A stretch of 64,000 nucleotides of DNA. It comes from CAZHTS01 sp964535315 (lineage in GTDB: Bacteria; Chloroflexota; Anaerolineae; Anaerolineales; Anaerolineaceae). The notes under the pieces were generated by a model that saw nothing but the letters and a program-made list of their open reading frames with translations, had not been told where the DNA came from and ran no database searches. Position 1 is the first letter of the stretch. Each line of letters begins with the position of its first letter. Positions 19,367 through 27,373 of this stretch are shown here, piece after piece. Location of the stretch: positions 12,731 to 76,730 of the forward strand of contig CAZHTS010000013.1 of assembly GCA_964535315.1 (NCBI GenBank). Reading direction: 5' to 3'. Made by a program: the position numbers and the translations under genes.

Positions 19367-19444
19367 ACCACCTCGATTTTCCGACCCCTTCGCCAGACTC
19401 AAACTCGTCCTTCTCGCTGCCGGGAGAAGGACGGGCCAGATTGC

Positions 19445-19651
19445 TTACGCCACCGGATAATTGATCTCGGCCAGCAGCGCCTTGATCTTTTCTTCGCTCG
19501 CCGGCGGCTCAAACGTCACCACCACATCCTTGCGTTCGGCGCTGGCCTGCACCGACTTGACGCCGGCCAGCTCGCTTAATTCAGTGGTGATGGTATGCAC
19601 ACAGTGCTTGCACGAAATATTGGGAACCTGGTAGGTAACCGTAATCGACAT
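19445..19651 (-). CDS. copZ: Copper chaperone CopZ
   Basis: A 68-residue single heavy-metal-associated domain with the metal site ISCKHC near residue 14 and the usual beta-alpha-beta pattern (VTYQVPNI, GVKSVQAS, VVVTFEP). It would carry Cu(I) to CopA. The second X residues (KH) give CKHC instead of the common CGHC. A good AGGAGG precedes its ATG. It lies between csoR and copA on one transcript. Confidence 0.92.
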   Translation of the reverse strand: MSITVTYQVPNISCKHCVHTITTELSELAGVKSVQASAERKDVVVTFEPPASEEKIKALLAEINYPVA

Positions 19652-19671
19652 GTCTTCCTCCTGAAGATAAG

Positions 19672-19941
19672 CTAAACTTTGGTGGCGGTCTCAAAAATCT
19701 CGCCGATCTCGTGCAGCACGCGCTCGCGCTCGTTTGGGTCGTCGCCGCGCACCGCCGTGATCAAGCAGGTTTGCATGTGATTCTCCAGTACGATGGCGCT
19801 GACTTTATTGAGCGCGGCCTGCACCGCCTGGATCTGGCGGATGACATCGATGCAATAGGCATCCTCTTCCACCATGCGTTGAATACCGCGCAGATGGCCT
19901 TCTGCACTTTTCAAGCGGTTGAGAACTTCGGGATTATTCAT
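19672..19941 (-). CDS. csoR: Copper-sensing repressor CsoR
   Basis: An 89-residue all-helical DUF156/CsoR protein. The sensor ligands Cys-His-Cys are seen as AYCIDV, then ENHMQTC, matching the Cu(I) site that releases the repressor from DNA. RLKSAEGHLRGIQRM is the DNA-contacting start of the family. The ATG at 19941 has AGGAG 4 nt upstream; an earlier in-frame start would put the operator inside the gene. It lies immediately behind its own operator and promoter and heads the copper operon. Confidence 0.95.
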   Translation of the reverse strand: MNNPEVLNRLKSAEGHLRGIQRMVEEDAYCIDVIRQIQAVQAALNKVSAIVLENHMQTCLITAVRGDDPNERERVLHEIGEIFETATKV

Positions 19942-19948
19942 GAGGCTC

Positions 19949-19978
19949 CTTACCCCACCCCCCAGGGGGTGGGGTAAG
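19949..19978 (-). promoter_or_regulatory. CsoR operator
   Basis: A 30-bp palindrome with two perfect 14-bp arms (CTTACCCCACCCCC and its complement) around a central CA. The G/C tracts flanked by TAC/GTA match known CsoR-type operators. It covers the expected transcription start, 3 nt downstream of the -10 box, so repressor binding would block RNA polymerase until Cu(I) is sensed. Confidence 0.85.
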
Positions 19979-19981
19979 ACA

Positions 19982-20010
19982 ATCATAGCAAATCGAACCG
20001 GATTTGTCAA
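19982..20010 (-). promoter_or_regulatory. Consensus sigma70-type promoter of the copper operon
   Basis: On the minus strand a perfect TTGACA (20010-20005), a 17-bp spacer and TATGAT (19987-19982). The CsoR operator follows directly. Such a strong promoter with an overlapping operator fits tight on/off copper control. Confidence 0.88.
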
Positions 20011-20025
20011 GTACAGCCGCCCGGC

Positions 20026-23000
20026 TTACGAGCGCAGATTCTCGGCCGTGTGCACGTGATTCACAAAGAAATACAGCCGATTGTAGAAATTTACCTCGCT
20101 TACCCCGGCGTCCGAATCGAGAAACAGAATGTTCAGCTGCGGGAAAGTCTCCTTCAGACGCTTCTCAATCCCCTTGGCAATCACGTGATTGGCCAGACAA
20201 CCAAACGGCTGTAAACACAACACGTTGTTGACGCCCTGCTCCACCAACGAGCCGATCTCACCCGGGATCAACCAGCCTTCACCGAACTGGTTGGTCAAAT
20301 CCACAAACTCCTGGGCATGCCGGGCAATCTGATCGATGGTGTGCCCGGGCGTATAGTAACGGAAGCGCTCCATCACCCCATCGACCTCGCTCTTGGCTCT
20401 CGCCACCATCCCTTTCAACGTCCGCGACAACATCCACAACAGGTCATGATGGGCCACGTGGGCATTAACGTTGGCCTCCTGACACAAAAACGATGAGGTA
20501 AAGAACTCTAACAACGGCGGCATGACAATCTCGATGCCCTGTGAGGTCAACCAATCCACGGCAAAATTATTACCGAACGAGTTGTACTTGACATAGATCT
20601 CGCCCACCACCCCCACTTTGGGGAAGGCGCCCTCGTGCAAACCCAGCTGGTTGAAATCATCCACCGCACAGCGCAGCGTACGCAAAACCGACTTCCTGTC
20701 CAGCGCCAGCCGGCCGTCTTCCAGCATTGCCATATAATATTCCGCCGCTTGCAGCGCCGTCCCCGCCACCCGTTCGCGCACCGCACTGGCGTAATACATG
20801 GCCGAAAGCGAGTCGGCATACAACAACGAAGTAAAGATACGCGGCGCCAGTTTGAGATAATTCAAAGAAAAGCCCGGCTGCTCGTTGAGCGGTACAAACC
20901 CCGAAGACACCGAGACGACCGGGATATCGGCAAAGCCGTTGGCGACCATGGCCTTTTTTAACAGCGAGATATAACAGGTGGCCCGGCATTGACCGCCCGT
21001 CTGGCTGATACCCACTACGACTTCGTTCGGATCGTAACGCCCCGATTTGAGCGCCCGCAGCACATCCCCGACCACCACGATGGCCGGATAACAGATTTCA
21101 TTGTGGACGTATTTCAGCCCTTCATCCACCGAAGAACGCTGTGGTGAGGGAAGAATCTCGACCCGATAACCCTGGTCGGCCAGCGGGCGTGCGATCGGCG
21201 CCGTACAGAAACGCGAGAATTCCGGCACGATGATCGTCTTGCGCCGGTCGCTCTTCTGATACAGGCGCGTCGTCTGGCGCGGGCTAAACGTCGCCGGTCG
21301 TTTCTCTCCCCCTGTCCAGGCCTCAACCATCGAGCGCAAGCGTAAACGGGCCGAACCGGTGCTCTCGATCTCGTCGATGCGGATGACCGTGTGGCCCTTG
21401 CCATATTGACGCAAGATACTCTTGACCTCATCCATGGCAATCACGTCTGGCCCACAGCCAAACGAATTCAACTGCACGACCTCGACGTTCTCCTGCTCGC
21501 CGGCCCAACGCGCGGCATAATAATAGCGGTTCGGGTACTGCCATTGGGTGACGATGTGGCGATCGTTTAAGGCTGCGCCCGCCTCATACGGAATGGCATC
21601 CTCGGTGATGACATCCACGCCAAAATCGGCCAGAATGTCCGGGATCTTGTGATTGATCAATGGATCGACATGATAGGGACGGCTCATCAGCAATACCACT
21701 TTGCGCCCATCCCGGCGCGCCTCATCCAGCAGCGCCTGCCCTGCCGCACGCACCGCCTCTTTATATGCTTGCTGCGCCTCCAGCGCCTGCTTGAACGCCC
21801 GGGCAAACACCTTGCGGCTCACCCCCAGCGAGGAGAGATAGGCGTAACACCCCTGGCGCAGCAGGCGCTCGTCGTGAAAGGTCACCACCGGGCGATCCAG
21901 CGGGATGTGATATTGACTATGCGGATCGATGGCGCTGCGCATCACCTCGGGGTAACCACTGACGATCGGGCAGTTATAACTATTGGTCGCATCCTTGAAC
22001 TCGCCGCGTTCGTAGATCACCAACGGGTACAGGATGCGCTCCACGCCGGCCGCCACCAGGTTGAGGATGTGCCCGTGCGCCAGTTTGGCCGGAAAACAAA
22101 TATTTTCAGACATGATTGTCGCCGCGCCGCTTTCGTAGAGTGCGTTACTGGAACCGTCCGAAAGACGCACTTCGAACCCACAGCCGCGCAGCAGCGCATT
22201 CCAGAACGGGTACTTTTCATACAGATTCAAAACGCGCGGAATGCCAATCGTCAGACAGCGCTCACCCTCGGCCTGCGTCGGGCGATCAAACAACAACTGG
22301 CCTTTGATCGCCAGCAGGTTTTTCCCCTTCTCGCCGCGTTTACCGGCGTTGGAAAAGATCTTTTCGCAGCGATTGCCGGTATAAAAAATATTGCCGTTGG
22401 GAAAAGTCAGACGGGTGATGGTGCAATGGTTCTCGCAGCCGTGGCAATACAGTTGCTTACGCGCATATTCACCGGCTGAGGCAGCCTGCCCCAAACCGAC
22501 AAAACTGCTGGCGGAACGCAACCCGCCCGCCCGAAAATGATCCAACGCCGTCAACGCTGCCCCGTAGGCGCCCATCAATTCGGCAATATCCGGGCACACC
22601 ACCGGGCGCTCGAGCAAGCGTTCAATGGCCTTGTGCACCGCCGGGTTACGGAAGGTGCCGCCCTGCACCAGGATGTGATCTCCCAACACGGCCGTATCGG
22701 TGATCTTCAATACCTTGTGCAAGGCATTCTTAATGACCGAATAAGCCAACCCGGCCGAGATATCACCCACCGCAGCGCCCTCACGCAGCGCCTGTTTGAC
22801 CCTGGAGTTCATGAACACCGTACAGCGCGTGCCCAGATCGCACGGCGCCTGCGAGTCGCACGCCTTACGGGCAAAATCACCGACCGTGTGTCCCATCGAA
22901 CGGGCAAACGTCTCGATAAACGAGCCGCAGCCCGAGGAACAGGCCTCGTTGATCTCGATATTCTGAATGCGCCCGTTCTCAATGAAAATGGCCTTCATGT

Positions 23001-24333
23001 CCTGGCCGCCGATGTCGAGAATAAAAGACACGCGGGGGTCAAAGGCGCGCGCCGCCCGGAAATGCGCCAGCGTCTCCACCAGCCCCTCATCGCAGCCAAA
23101 GGCCGCCCGGATCAAATCCTCGCCATACCCGGTCACTGCGCTGCGAGCGATGTCCGGCGGGACGGCGCAGCCGGCCAACGCCTCACCCAGGCGCTCCAGT
23201 CCCTGACGCACCGCCTGAATGGCGTTGCCGCTGTTGCTGCCATAATGGGTAAAGGCCACCCGGCCCAATTCGTCGACCACAACCAGCTTGGTCGTCGTCG
23301 AACCCGAATCGATGCCCAGGAAACAATTTTTACCCGCCAGTTGCACCAGATCCACCCGCCCGACGCGGTTGCCGGCGCGACGCCGCTCCCAATCTTCAAA
23401 TTCGGCCGGAGTGGAAAACAGCGCTTCCAGGCGGTTCTTGAGTTCCTGTTCGCCCACACCGCCAGCCAGGACGGCGAGCAGCCCATCCAAAGAAAAAGAT
23501 TGCCGGCCCACGCCGCTCAAGGCTGCGCCCATCGCCGGCAGCAATTCGGCGTGCTCCACCTCCAACACATCTCCCTCATCCAGCTGCAGGGCCTGCATAA
23601 AGGCGCGCCGCAGCGCCGGCAAAAAGGTCAGCGGCCCACCGCTGAATAACACCTGCGGCGCCGGGGTAAAGCCGCGCGCCAGCGTTGCCAGCGTTTGATA
23701 CACCACGGCGTTGAAGATTGAGGCGGCGATATCCGTCCGCTCGATCTCGCGGCTGATCAGGTTCTGTACGTCGGTCTTGGCAAACACACCGCAACGCGAC
23801 GCCATGGGATATACCGTCCCGGCAGCCAGCGCCAGATCGTTCAATTCGTCGATTGGGACGTTCAACAACGCCGCCATCTGGTCGATGAAAGCGCCCGTCC
23901 CGCCGGCGCACGAACCGTTCATGCGAATGTCCGGCATACAACCGTCTTTAAAGAAGATCATTTTGGCGTCTTCACCGCCAATGTCAATCAATGTGCGCAC
24001 CTGCGGATAACGGCGGTGCACCACCTCGGCTGAGGCCACCACTTCTTGAATGAAAGGCAGGCCAAATCGCTCGCTCACCCCCAATCCCGCCGAACCGGTG
24101 ATCAACACGCTGCAATCCACATCACCCAGCGCCTGCCGCGCCTCGCCCAGAATGGAACGCAGGGTGGCTAACGTCTCGGCATGATGCCGGCGATAGGCAC
24201 AATAAGCCACACGCCCGGCGCCGTCCAACAGCACAACCTTCGCTGTCGTCGAACCGATATCAATTCCCATGCAGTGGTGCAGCCGGTCCACCCCCGTCTG
24301 CACACCGGGGAGAACTCGTTCATCCTGTTTCAT
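20026..24333 (-). CDS. Giant fused acyl-CoA dehydratase activase/HgdB-like iron-sulfur protein
   Basis: A 1435-residue protein with two BadF/BadG-type ATPase domains in tandem. The first (about 20-280) has GIDIGSTTAKVVLLD, GGEDAKMI and the cluster cysteine in NGSCAGGTGAF. The second (about 338-600) has GIDSGSTTTKLV, GGQDMKAIF and NEACSSGCGSF. Next come a Cys-rich CHGCENHC (about 626), a DUF2229-type segment beginning GIPRVLNLYEKYPFW (about 700), and a long C-terminal HgdB-like part with NSFGCGPDVI, GGQCRATCY and QPFGCLAN. The domain set couples ATP hydrolysis to low-potential electron transfer; the true substrate of these fused proteins is not known. ATG 24333 is preferred; the exact start is uncertain. 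Its transcript follows the chrA-like gene on the same strand. Confidence 0.85.
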   Translation of the reverse strand: MKQDERVLPGVQTGVDRLHHCMGIDIGSTTAKVVLLDGAGRVAYCAYRRHHAETLATLRSILGEARQALGDVDCSVLITGSAGLGVSERFGLPFIQEVVASAEVVHRRYPQVRTLIDIGGEDAKMIFFKDGCMPDIRMNGSCAGGTGAFIDQMAALLNVPIDELNDLALAAGTVYPMASRCGVFAKTDVQNLISREIERTDIAASIFNAVVYQTLATLARGFTPAPQVLFSGGPLTFLPALRRAFMQALQLDEGDVLEVEHAELLPAMGAALSGVGRQSFSLDGLLAVLAGGVGEQELKNRLEALFSTPAEFEDWERRRAGNRVGRVDLVQLAGKNCFLGIDSGSTTTKLVVVDELGRVAFTHYGSNSGNAIQAVRQGLERLGEALAGCAVPPDIARSAVTGYGEDLIRAAFGCDEGLVETLAHFRAARAFDPRVSFILDIGGQDMKAIFIENGRIQNIEINEACSSGCGSFIETFARSMGHTVGDFARKACDSQAPCDLGTRCTVFMNSRVKQALREGAAVGDISAGLAYSVIKNALHKVLKITDTAVLGDHILVQGGTFRNPAVHKAIERLLERPVVCPDIAELMGAYGAALTALDHFRAGGLRSASSFVGLGQAASAGEYARKQLYCHGCENHCTITRLTFPNGNIFYTGNRCEKIFSNAGKRGEKGKNLLAIKGQLLFDRPTQAEGERCLTIGIPRVLNLYEKYPFWNALLRGCGFEVRLSDGSSNALYESGAATIMSENICFPAKLAHGHILNLVAAGVERILYPLVIYERGEFKDATNSYNCPIVSGYPEVMRSAIDPHSQYHIPLDRPVVTFHDERLLRQGCYAYLSSLGVSRKVFARAFKQALEAQQAYKEAVRAAGQALLDEARRDGRKVVLLMSRPYHVDPLINHKIPDILADFGVDVITEDAIPYEAGAALNDRHIVTQWQYPNRYYYAARWAGEQENVEVVQLNSFGCGPDVIAMDEVKSILRQYGKGHTVIRIDEIESTGSARLRLRSMVEAWTGGEKRPATFSPRQTTRLYQKSDRRKTIIVPEFSRFCTAPIARPLADQGYRVEILPSPQRSSVDEGLKYVHNEICYPAIVVVGDVLRALKSGRYDPNEVVVGISQTGGQCRATCYISLLKKAMVANGFADIPVVSVSSGFVPLNEQPGFSLNYLKLAPRIFTSLLYADSLSAMYYASAVRERVAGTALQAAEYYMAMLEDGRLALDRKSVLRTLRCAVDDFNQLGLHEGAFPKVGVVGEIYVKYNSFGNNFAVDWLTSQGIEIVMPPLLEFFTSSFLCQEANVNAHVAHHDLLWMLSRTLKGMVARAKSEVDGVMERFRYYTPGHTIDQIARHAQEFVDLTNQFGEGWLIPGEIGSLVEQGVNNVLCLQPFGCLANHVIAKGIEKRLKETFPQLNILFLDSDAGVSEVNFYNRLYFFVNHVHTAENLRS

Positions 24334-24427
24334 ATGTACGTTAACCCTTCTTCCGGTCGTTGGTTTCTGTGTCGAGCGAAAGATGCGCCCCCTCCCTGGA
24401 AAGACGCAAACCCGCCCCACCCCGGTG

Positions 24428-24985
24428 TTAACGATACAAAAACAAACCGAGGATAGCCGCCGCCAGAATGATATATACCGGATTGATCGACGTAAACGTC
24501 AGCAGGGCAAACGAAACCAACGCCAGCGCCAGTTTGTCCCAACCCTGCATCAGAGCCTGCCCCCACCCCAATTTGCCCGCCCCAAACACCGTACGGCCCA
24601 TATCATACGCCGTCCAGACCAGCAGCCCCACGACCACAGGCCGGACAGCTCTCAACATGGACTGCACTGCCTTGCTATCCTTGACGCCAAAGAAAGCCGC
24701 TACCATCACCAGCATCAAAATCGTGGTCGGCACTACGGTTCCGCCGGCGGCAGCAATCGCGCCGGGCACCCCCGCCAGTTTATAGCCCACGAAGGCAGAA
24801 ACCTGCGGGGCAATTGGACCGGGCAGGGCATTCCCCACCGCCACCGCGTCGGCAAATTCGTCGGCGGTCACCCATCCCACAGCCGTCACTTCGCGCTGCA
24901 TCAACGCCAGCGAAGCCGGCCCGCCGCCCCAGGAGAAGATGGCCACCCGTGTGAATAAAACAAAGATTTGCCAGAGCAAAGCCAT
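24428..24985 (-). CDS. Short-chain chromate transporter (ChrA-like) half protein
   Basis: A 185-residue membrane protein of one CHR domain: FSWGGGPASLALMQREV near residue 17, then VGNALPGPIAPQVSAFVGYKLAG-type sequence and several hydrophobic helices. CHR proteins export chromate or related anions. Short forms usually occur as two adjacent genes that work together, but no partner is visible here. Start ATG 24985 or GTG 24991 cannot be decided; neither has a clear ribosome site. Specific substrate not proven. Confidence 0.82.
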   Translation of the reverse strand: MALLWQIFVLFTRVAIFSWGGGPASLALMQREVTAVGWVTADEFADAVAVGNALPGPIAPQVSAFVGYKLAGVPGAIAAAGGTVVPTTILMLVMVAAFFGVKDSKAVQSMLRAVRPVVVGLLVWTAYDMGRTVFGAGKLGWGQALMQGWDKLALALVSFALLTFTSINPVYIILAAAILGLFLYR

Positions 24986-25028
24986 GCCCACATTTTACTA
25001 CAATCACCCGTTTTCAAAGATGCCGGGT

Positions 25029-25057
25029 TTGACATCTCCTCTCATCTGATTTAGACT
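25029..25057 (+). promoter_or_regulatory. Promoter of the tlpA-like gene, near-leaderless
   Basis: TTGACA (25029-25034), 17-bp spacer, TAGACT (25052-25057). The gene's ATG is at 25066, leaving no room for a leader with a ribosome site; transcription would begin 0-3 nt before the start codon. Confidence 0.6.
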
Positions 25058-25065
25058 CACAATGT

Positions 25066-25614
25066 ATGTTCACCCGTCACTGGACCCTATTTACCCTGCT
25101 TTGCCTGCTGCTCGCGGCCGGTTGGATCGCGCTGACGCCGGTAGTGAACCAAACTTCCCCCATACGGGCGATGGTGCCGCGCCCCGGCTTTTCCGCTCCC
25201 GATTTCGAACTACCCACCACCAGCGGTGAAACCGTTCGCCTGCAACAGTTGCGCGGCCAGGTGGTGCTGCTCAACCTGTGGGCCAGTTGGTGCCCGCCCT
25301 GCAAGGCCGAAATGCCCGCCATACAGGCCATCCATCAGGCCTACCAGCAGCAGGGGCTGGTCGTTCTGGCAGTCAACAGCACCTTCCAGGACGAGCGCGG
25401 TCGCGCCCTGGACTTTGCCGATCAGAATGGCCTGACCTTCCCGATCCTGTTTGACGAGCAAGGCGCCGTCACCCGTCTCTATCAGGTGCGCGCCCTGCCC
25501 ACCACCTTCTTCATCGACCGGCAAGGCGTCATTCGCTATGCAGATGTCGGCGGGCCGCTGCCCGAAGCGTTGCTGCGTGTCCGCCTGAGTGAGTTGCTGG
25601 CGGAGGCGCCCTGA
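25066..25614 (+). CDS. TlpA/ResA-like membrane-anchored thiol-disulfide oxidoreductase
   Basis: A 182-residue thioredoxin-fold protein. Residues 6-26 form an uncleaved signal anchor, placing the catalytic domain outside the cytoplasm. APDFELPTTSGE starts an AhpC/TSA-Redoxin fold, LNLWASWCPPCKAEMP holds the WCPPC active site, and ALPTTFFIDRQG contains the cis-proline region. It likely reduces disulfides during cytochrome or exported-protein maturation. The stop overlaps the next start by one base, so the two membrane proteins are co-translated. Confidence 0.9.
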   Translation: MFTRHWTLFTLLCLLLAAGWIALTPVVNQTSPIRAMVPRPGFSAPDFELPTTSGETVRLQQLRGQVVLLNLWASWCPPCKAEMPAIQAIHQAYQQQGLVVLAVNSTFQDERGRALDFADQNGLTFPILFDEQGAVTRLYQVRALPTTFFIDRQGVIRYADVGGPLPEALLRVRLSELLAEAP

Positions 25615-26369
25615 TGTTACCCACCCTGCAACTCGGCCCGCTGGTGCTGCCCATACCGGCCCTGCTGTTACTGGTGGGGTTATGGATCGGTATCAACCTG
25701 ACCGAGAAGCACGCCCGTTTCTACGGTGTGCCCGTCGGGCAGTTAAATAACCTGTTCGTCACCGGCCTGATCGCCGGCCTGCTGGGCGCCCGCCTGGGAT
25801 ACATCCTCAGCCATCTCGACGCTTTCTATTCTGCCCCATGGAACGCCCTCTCGCTCAACGCCGACATGCTGCACCTGCCCTCTGCCTGGCTGGCCGGCGT
25901 GCTCGCCGCTCTGATCTACGGCCAGCGCCGCCAGATGGCATTGTGGCCCACGCTCGACGCCACCACCAGCCTCGCCGCCGCCCTGGCAGTCGCGTCAGGG
26001 CTGGCACACCTGGCCTCCGGCGACGCCTACGGCGCTCCCACCCGCCTGCCCTGGGGCCTGTACCTGTGGGGGGAAATCCGCCATCCCACCCAGGTCTACG
26101 AAACCATCCTGACCGAGCTGGTCGCCATGGCCACCTGGCCCCGTCCGGCGCACCGGCGCGCTCCGGGGGTACGTTTCTTGAGCTTCAGCGCCCTGCTCTC
26201 GGCGGCCTATCTCTTCCTGGAAGCCTTTCGCGGCGACAGCACACTCATCGCCGGCGTTCTCCGCCAGAACCAGATCGTCGCCTGGCTGATCCTGGCGCTC
26301 AGCCTGGTTCTGCTCGGCCGCCGTCGCCAGGCGGCTGCTTATGAGGAACCCACATGGACCAAATCCTGA
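25614..26369 (+). CDS. Lgt-like (prolipoprotein diacylglyceryl transferase family) membrane protein
   Basis: A 251-residue polytopic protein. It keeps GARLGYIL near residue 60 and RHPTQVYE near 160, both Lgt landmarks, but the highly conserved GRxGNFxNxE block is replaced by GLAHLASGDAYGAPT. The enzyme may therefore use a changed mechanism or substrate. It is coupled to the thioredoxin-like gene upstream and overlaps folB by 16 nt downstream. The C-terminus is Arg-rich. Lipoprotein modification is a plausible but unproven function. Confidence 0.75.
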   Translation: MLPTLQLGPLVLPIPALLLLVGLWIGINLTEKHARFYGVPVGQLNNLFVTGLIAGLLGARLGYILSHLDAFYSAPWNALSLNADMLHLPSAWLAGVLAALIYGQRRQMALWPTLDATTSLAAALAVASGLAHLASGDAYGAPTRLPWGLYLWGEIRHPTQVYETILTELVAMATWPRPAHRRAPGVRFLSFSALLSAAYLFLEAFRGDSTLIAGVLRQNQIVAWLILALSLVLLGRRRQAAAYEEPTWTKS

Positions 26370-26704
26370 TCAACGATCTGCTCGTCCACGCCATCCTGGG
26401 CGTCAACCCCGAAGAACGCACCCAACCGCAGGACATTTGCATCAACATCGCCCTCTTCACCGATACACGCAGAGCCGGCGCCAGCGACGACATCGCCGAC
26501 ACGGTGAGTTACAGTGCAGTCGCCAAAAAGGTGAGCGCCCACACAATGCAGGCCGCCCGTTTCACCGTTGAGGCCCTGGCCGAAGATATCGCCCGGTTGT
26601 GCCTGCAAGAACCGGGGATTCAGAGCGTGCGGGTGCGCGTCGAAAAACCGCAGGCCGTGCGCGCCGCCCGCTCCGTGGGGGTCGAGATCGAACGCAGTCG
26701 TTAA
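26354..26704 (+). CDS. folB: Dihydroneopterin aldolase FolB
   Basis: A 116-residue protein with the FolB/FolX tunnelling fold pattern: ILINDLLVHAILGVNPEER at the start, then DTVSYSAVAKKV and FTVEALAEDIARL with the catalytic Glu. The C-terminal VRVRVEKPQAV matches the conserved lysine-proline end. It cleaves 7,8-dihydroneopterin in folate synthesis, or epimerises it. It lies tail to tail with folE (4-nt overlap), the enzyme that starts the same pathway. Confidence 0.92.
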   Translation: MDQILINDLLVHAILGVNPEERTQPQDICINIALFTDTRRAGASDDIADTVSYSAVAKKVSAHTMQAARFTVEALAEDIARLCLQEPGIQSVRVRVEKPQAVRAARSVGVEIERSR

Positions 26705-27336
26705 AAATGCCAGGGCTGGGTGCCGCGCGAAACGTTGTCCAGAAACTCCAGGCGGTTGCTCAACTCGCTGCGAAATACCCCCAGCATGGCCGAGGTCGTC
26801 ATGCGCGCCTCGTGTTGCTTGACGCCGCGCATCATCGAACACAGGTGAAAGGCTTCCATCACCACCGCCACACCCTTGGGATGCAGCAACTCATCGATAA
26901 ATTCGGCAATCTGGCGCGTCATCCGTTCCTGCACCTGTAACCGGCGGGCGTACATCTCCACAATGCGCGGAATCTTGGACAGGCCGATCACCCGCCCGTT
27001 GGGAATATAGGCCACGTGCGCTCGCCCAACAAAGGGCAGAAGGTGGTGCTCGCACAGGCTATAAAACTCGATGTCGCGCACAATGACCATTTCATCGTAC
27101 GCCACCTCGAACAACGCATCATTGACCATTGCCACCGGGTCGATGCGATAACCAGCCAGCAGTTCGGCGTACATGCGCGCCACCCGTTCTGGCGTGCGGC
27201 GCAGTCCCTCTCGGTCGGGGTCCTCGCCGAAGGCGCGCAGCATTTGCTCCACCGCCCCCTGGATTACCGTCTGATCCAGGCCACTGTCCTGAATGAGTTC
27301 TGCCGTTTCATACAGCGAGTCGTACTGATCCATCAT
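26701..27336 (-). CDS. folE: GTP cyclohydrolase I FolE
   Basis: Converts GTP to dihydroneopterin triphosphate. The 211-residue protein has REGLRRTPERVARMYAEL, the zinc-ligand region FYSLCEHHLLPFVGRAHVAY and LSKIPRIVEMYARRLQVQER, and the second zinc cysteine region as HLCSMMRGV. All active-site elements are present. Two ATGs in a row (27336, 27333) are possible starts. It converges on folB. Confidence 0.96.
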   Translation of the reverse strand: MMDQYDSLYETAELIQDSGLDQTVIQGAVEQMLRAFGEDPDREGLRRTPERVARMYAELLAGYRIDPVAMVNDALFEVAYDEMVIVRDIEFYSLCEHHLLPFVGRAHVAYIPNGRVIGLSKIPRIVEMYARRLQVQERMTRQIAEFIDELLHPKGVAVVMEAFHLCSMMRGVKQHEARMTTSAMLGVFRSELSNRLEFLDNVSRGTQPWHF

Positions 27337-27373
27337 TCGTTAAACTACCTCTCCAACCAGACTGGCTTGAATA

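Noticed and set aside
19949..19978. The long GC palindrome as a transcription terminator
   Set aside because: It has no T tract, sits between a consensus promoter and csoR, and matches CsoR operators.
22537..23649. A 370-codon plus-strand open frame
   Set aside because: Antisense to the giant activase gene; no ribosome site and no recognisable protein features.
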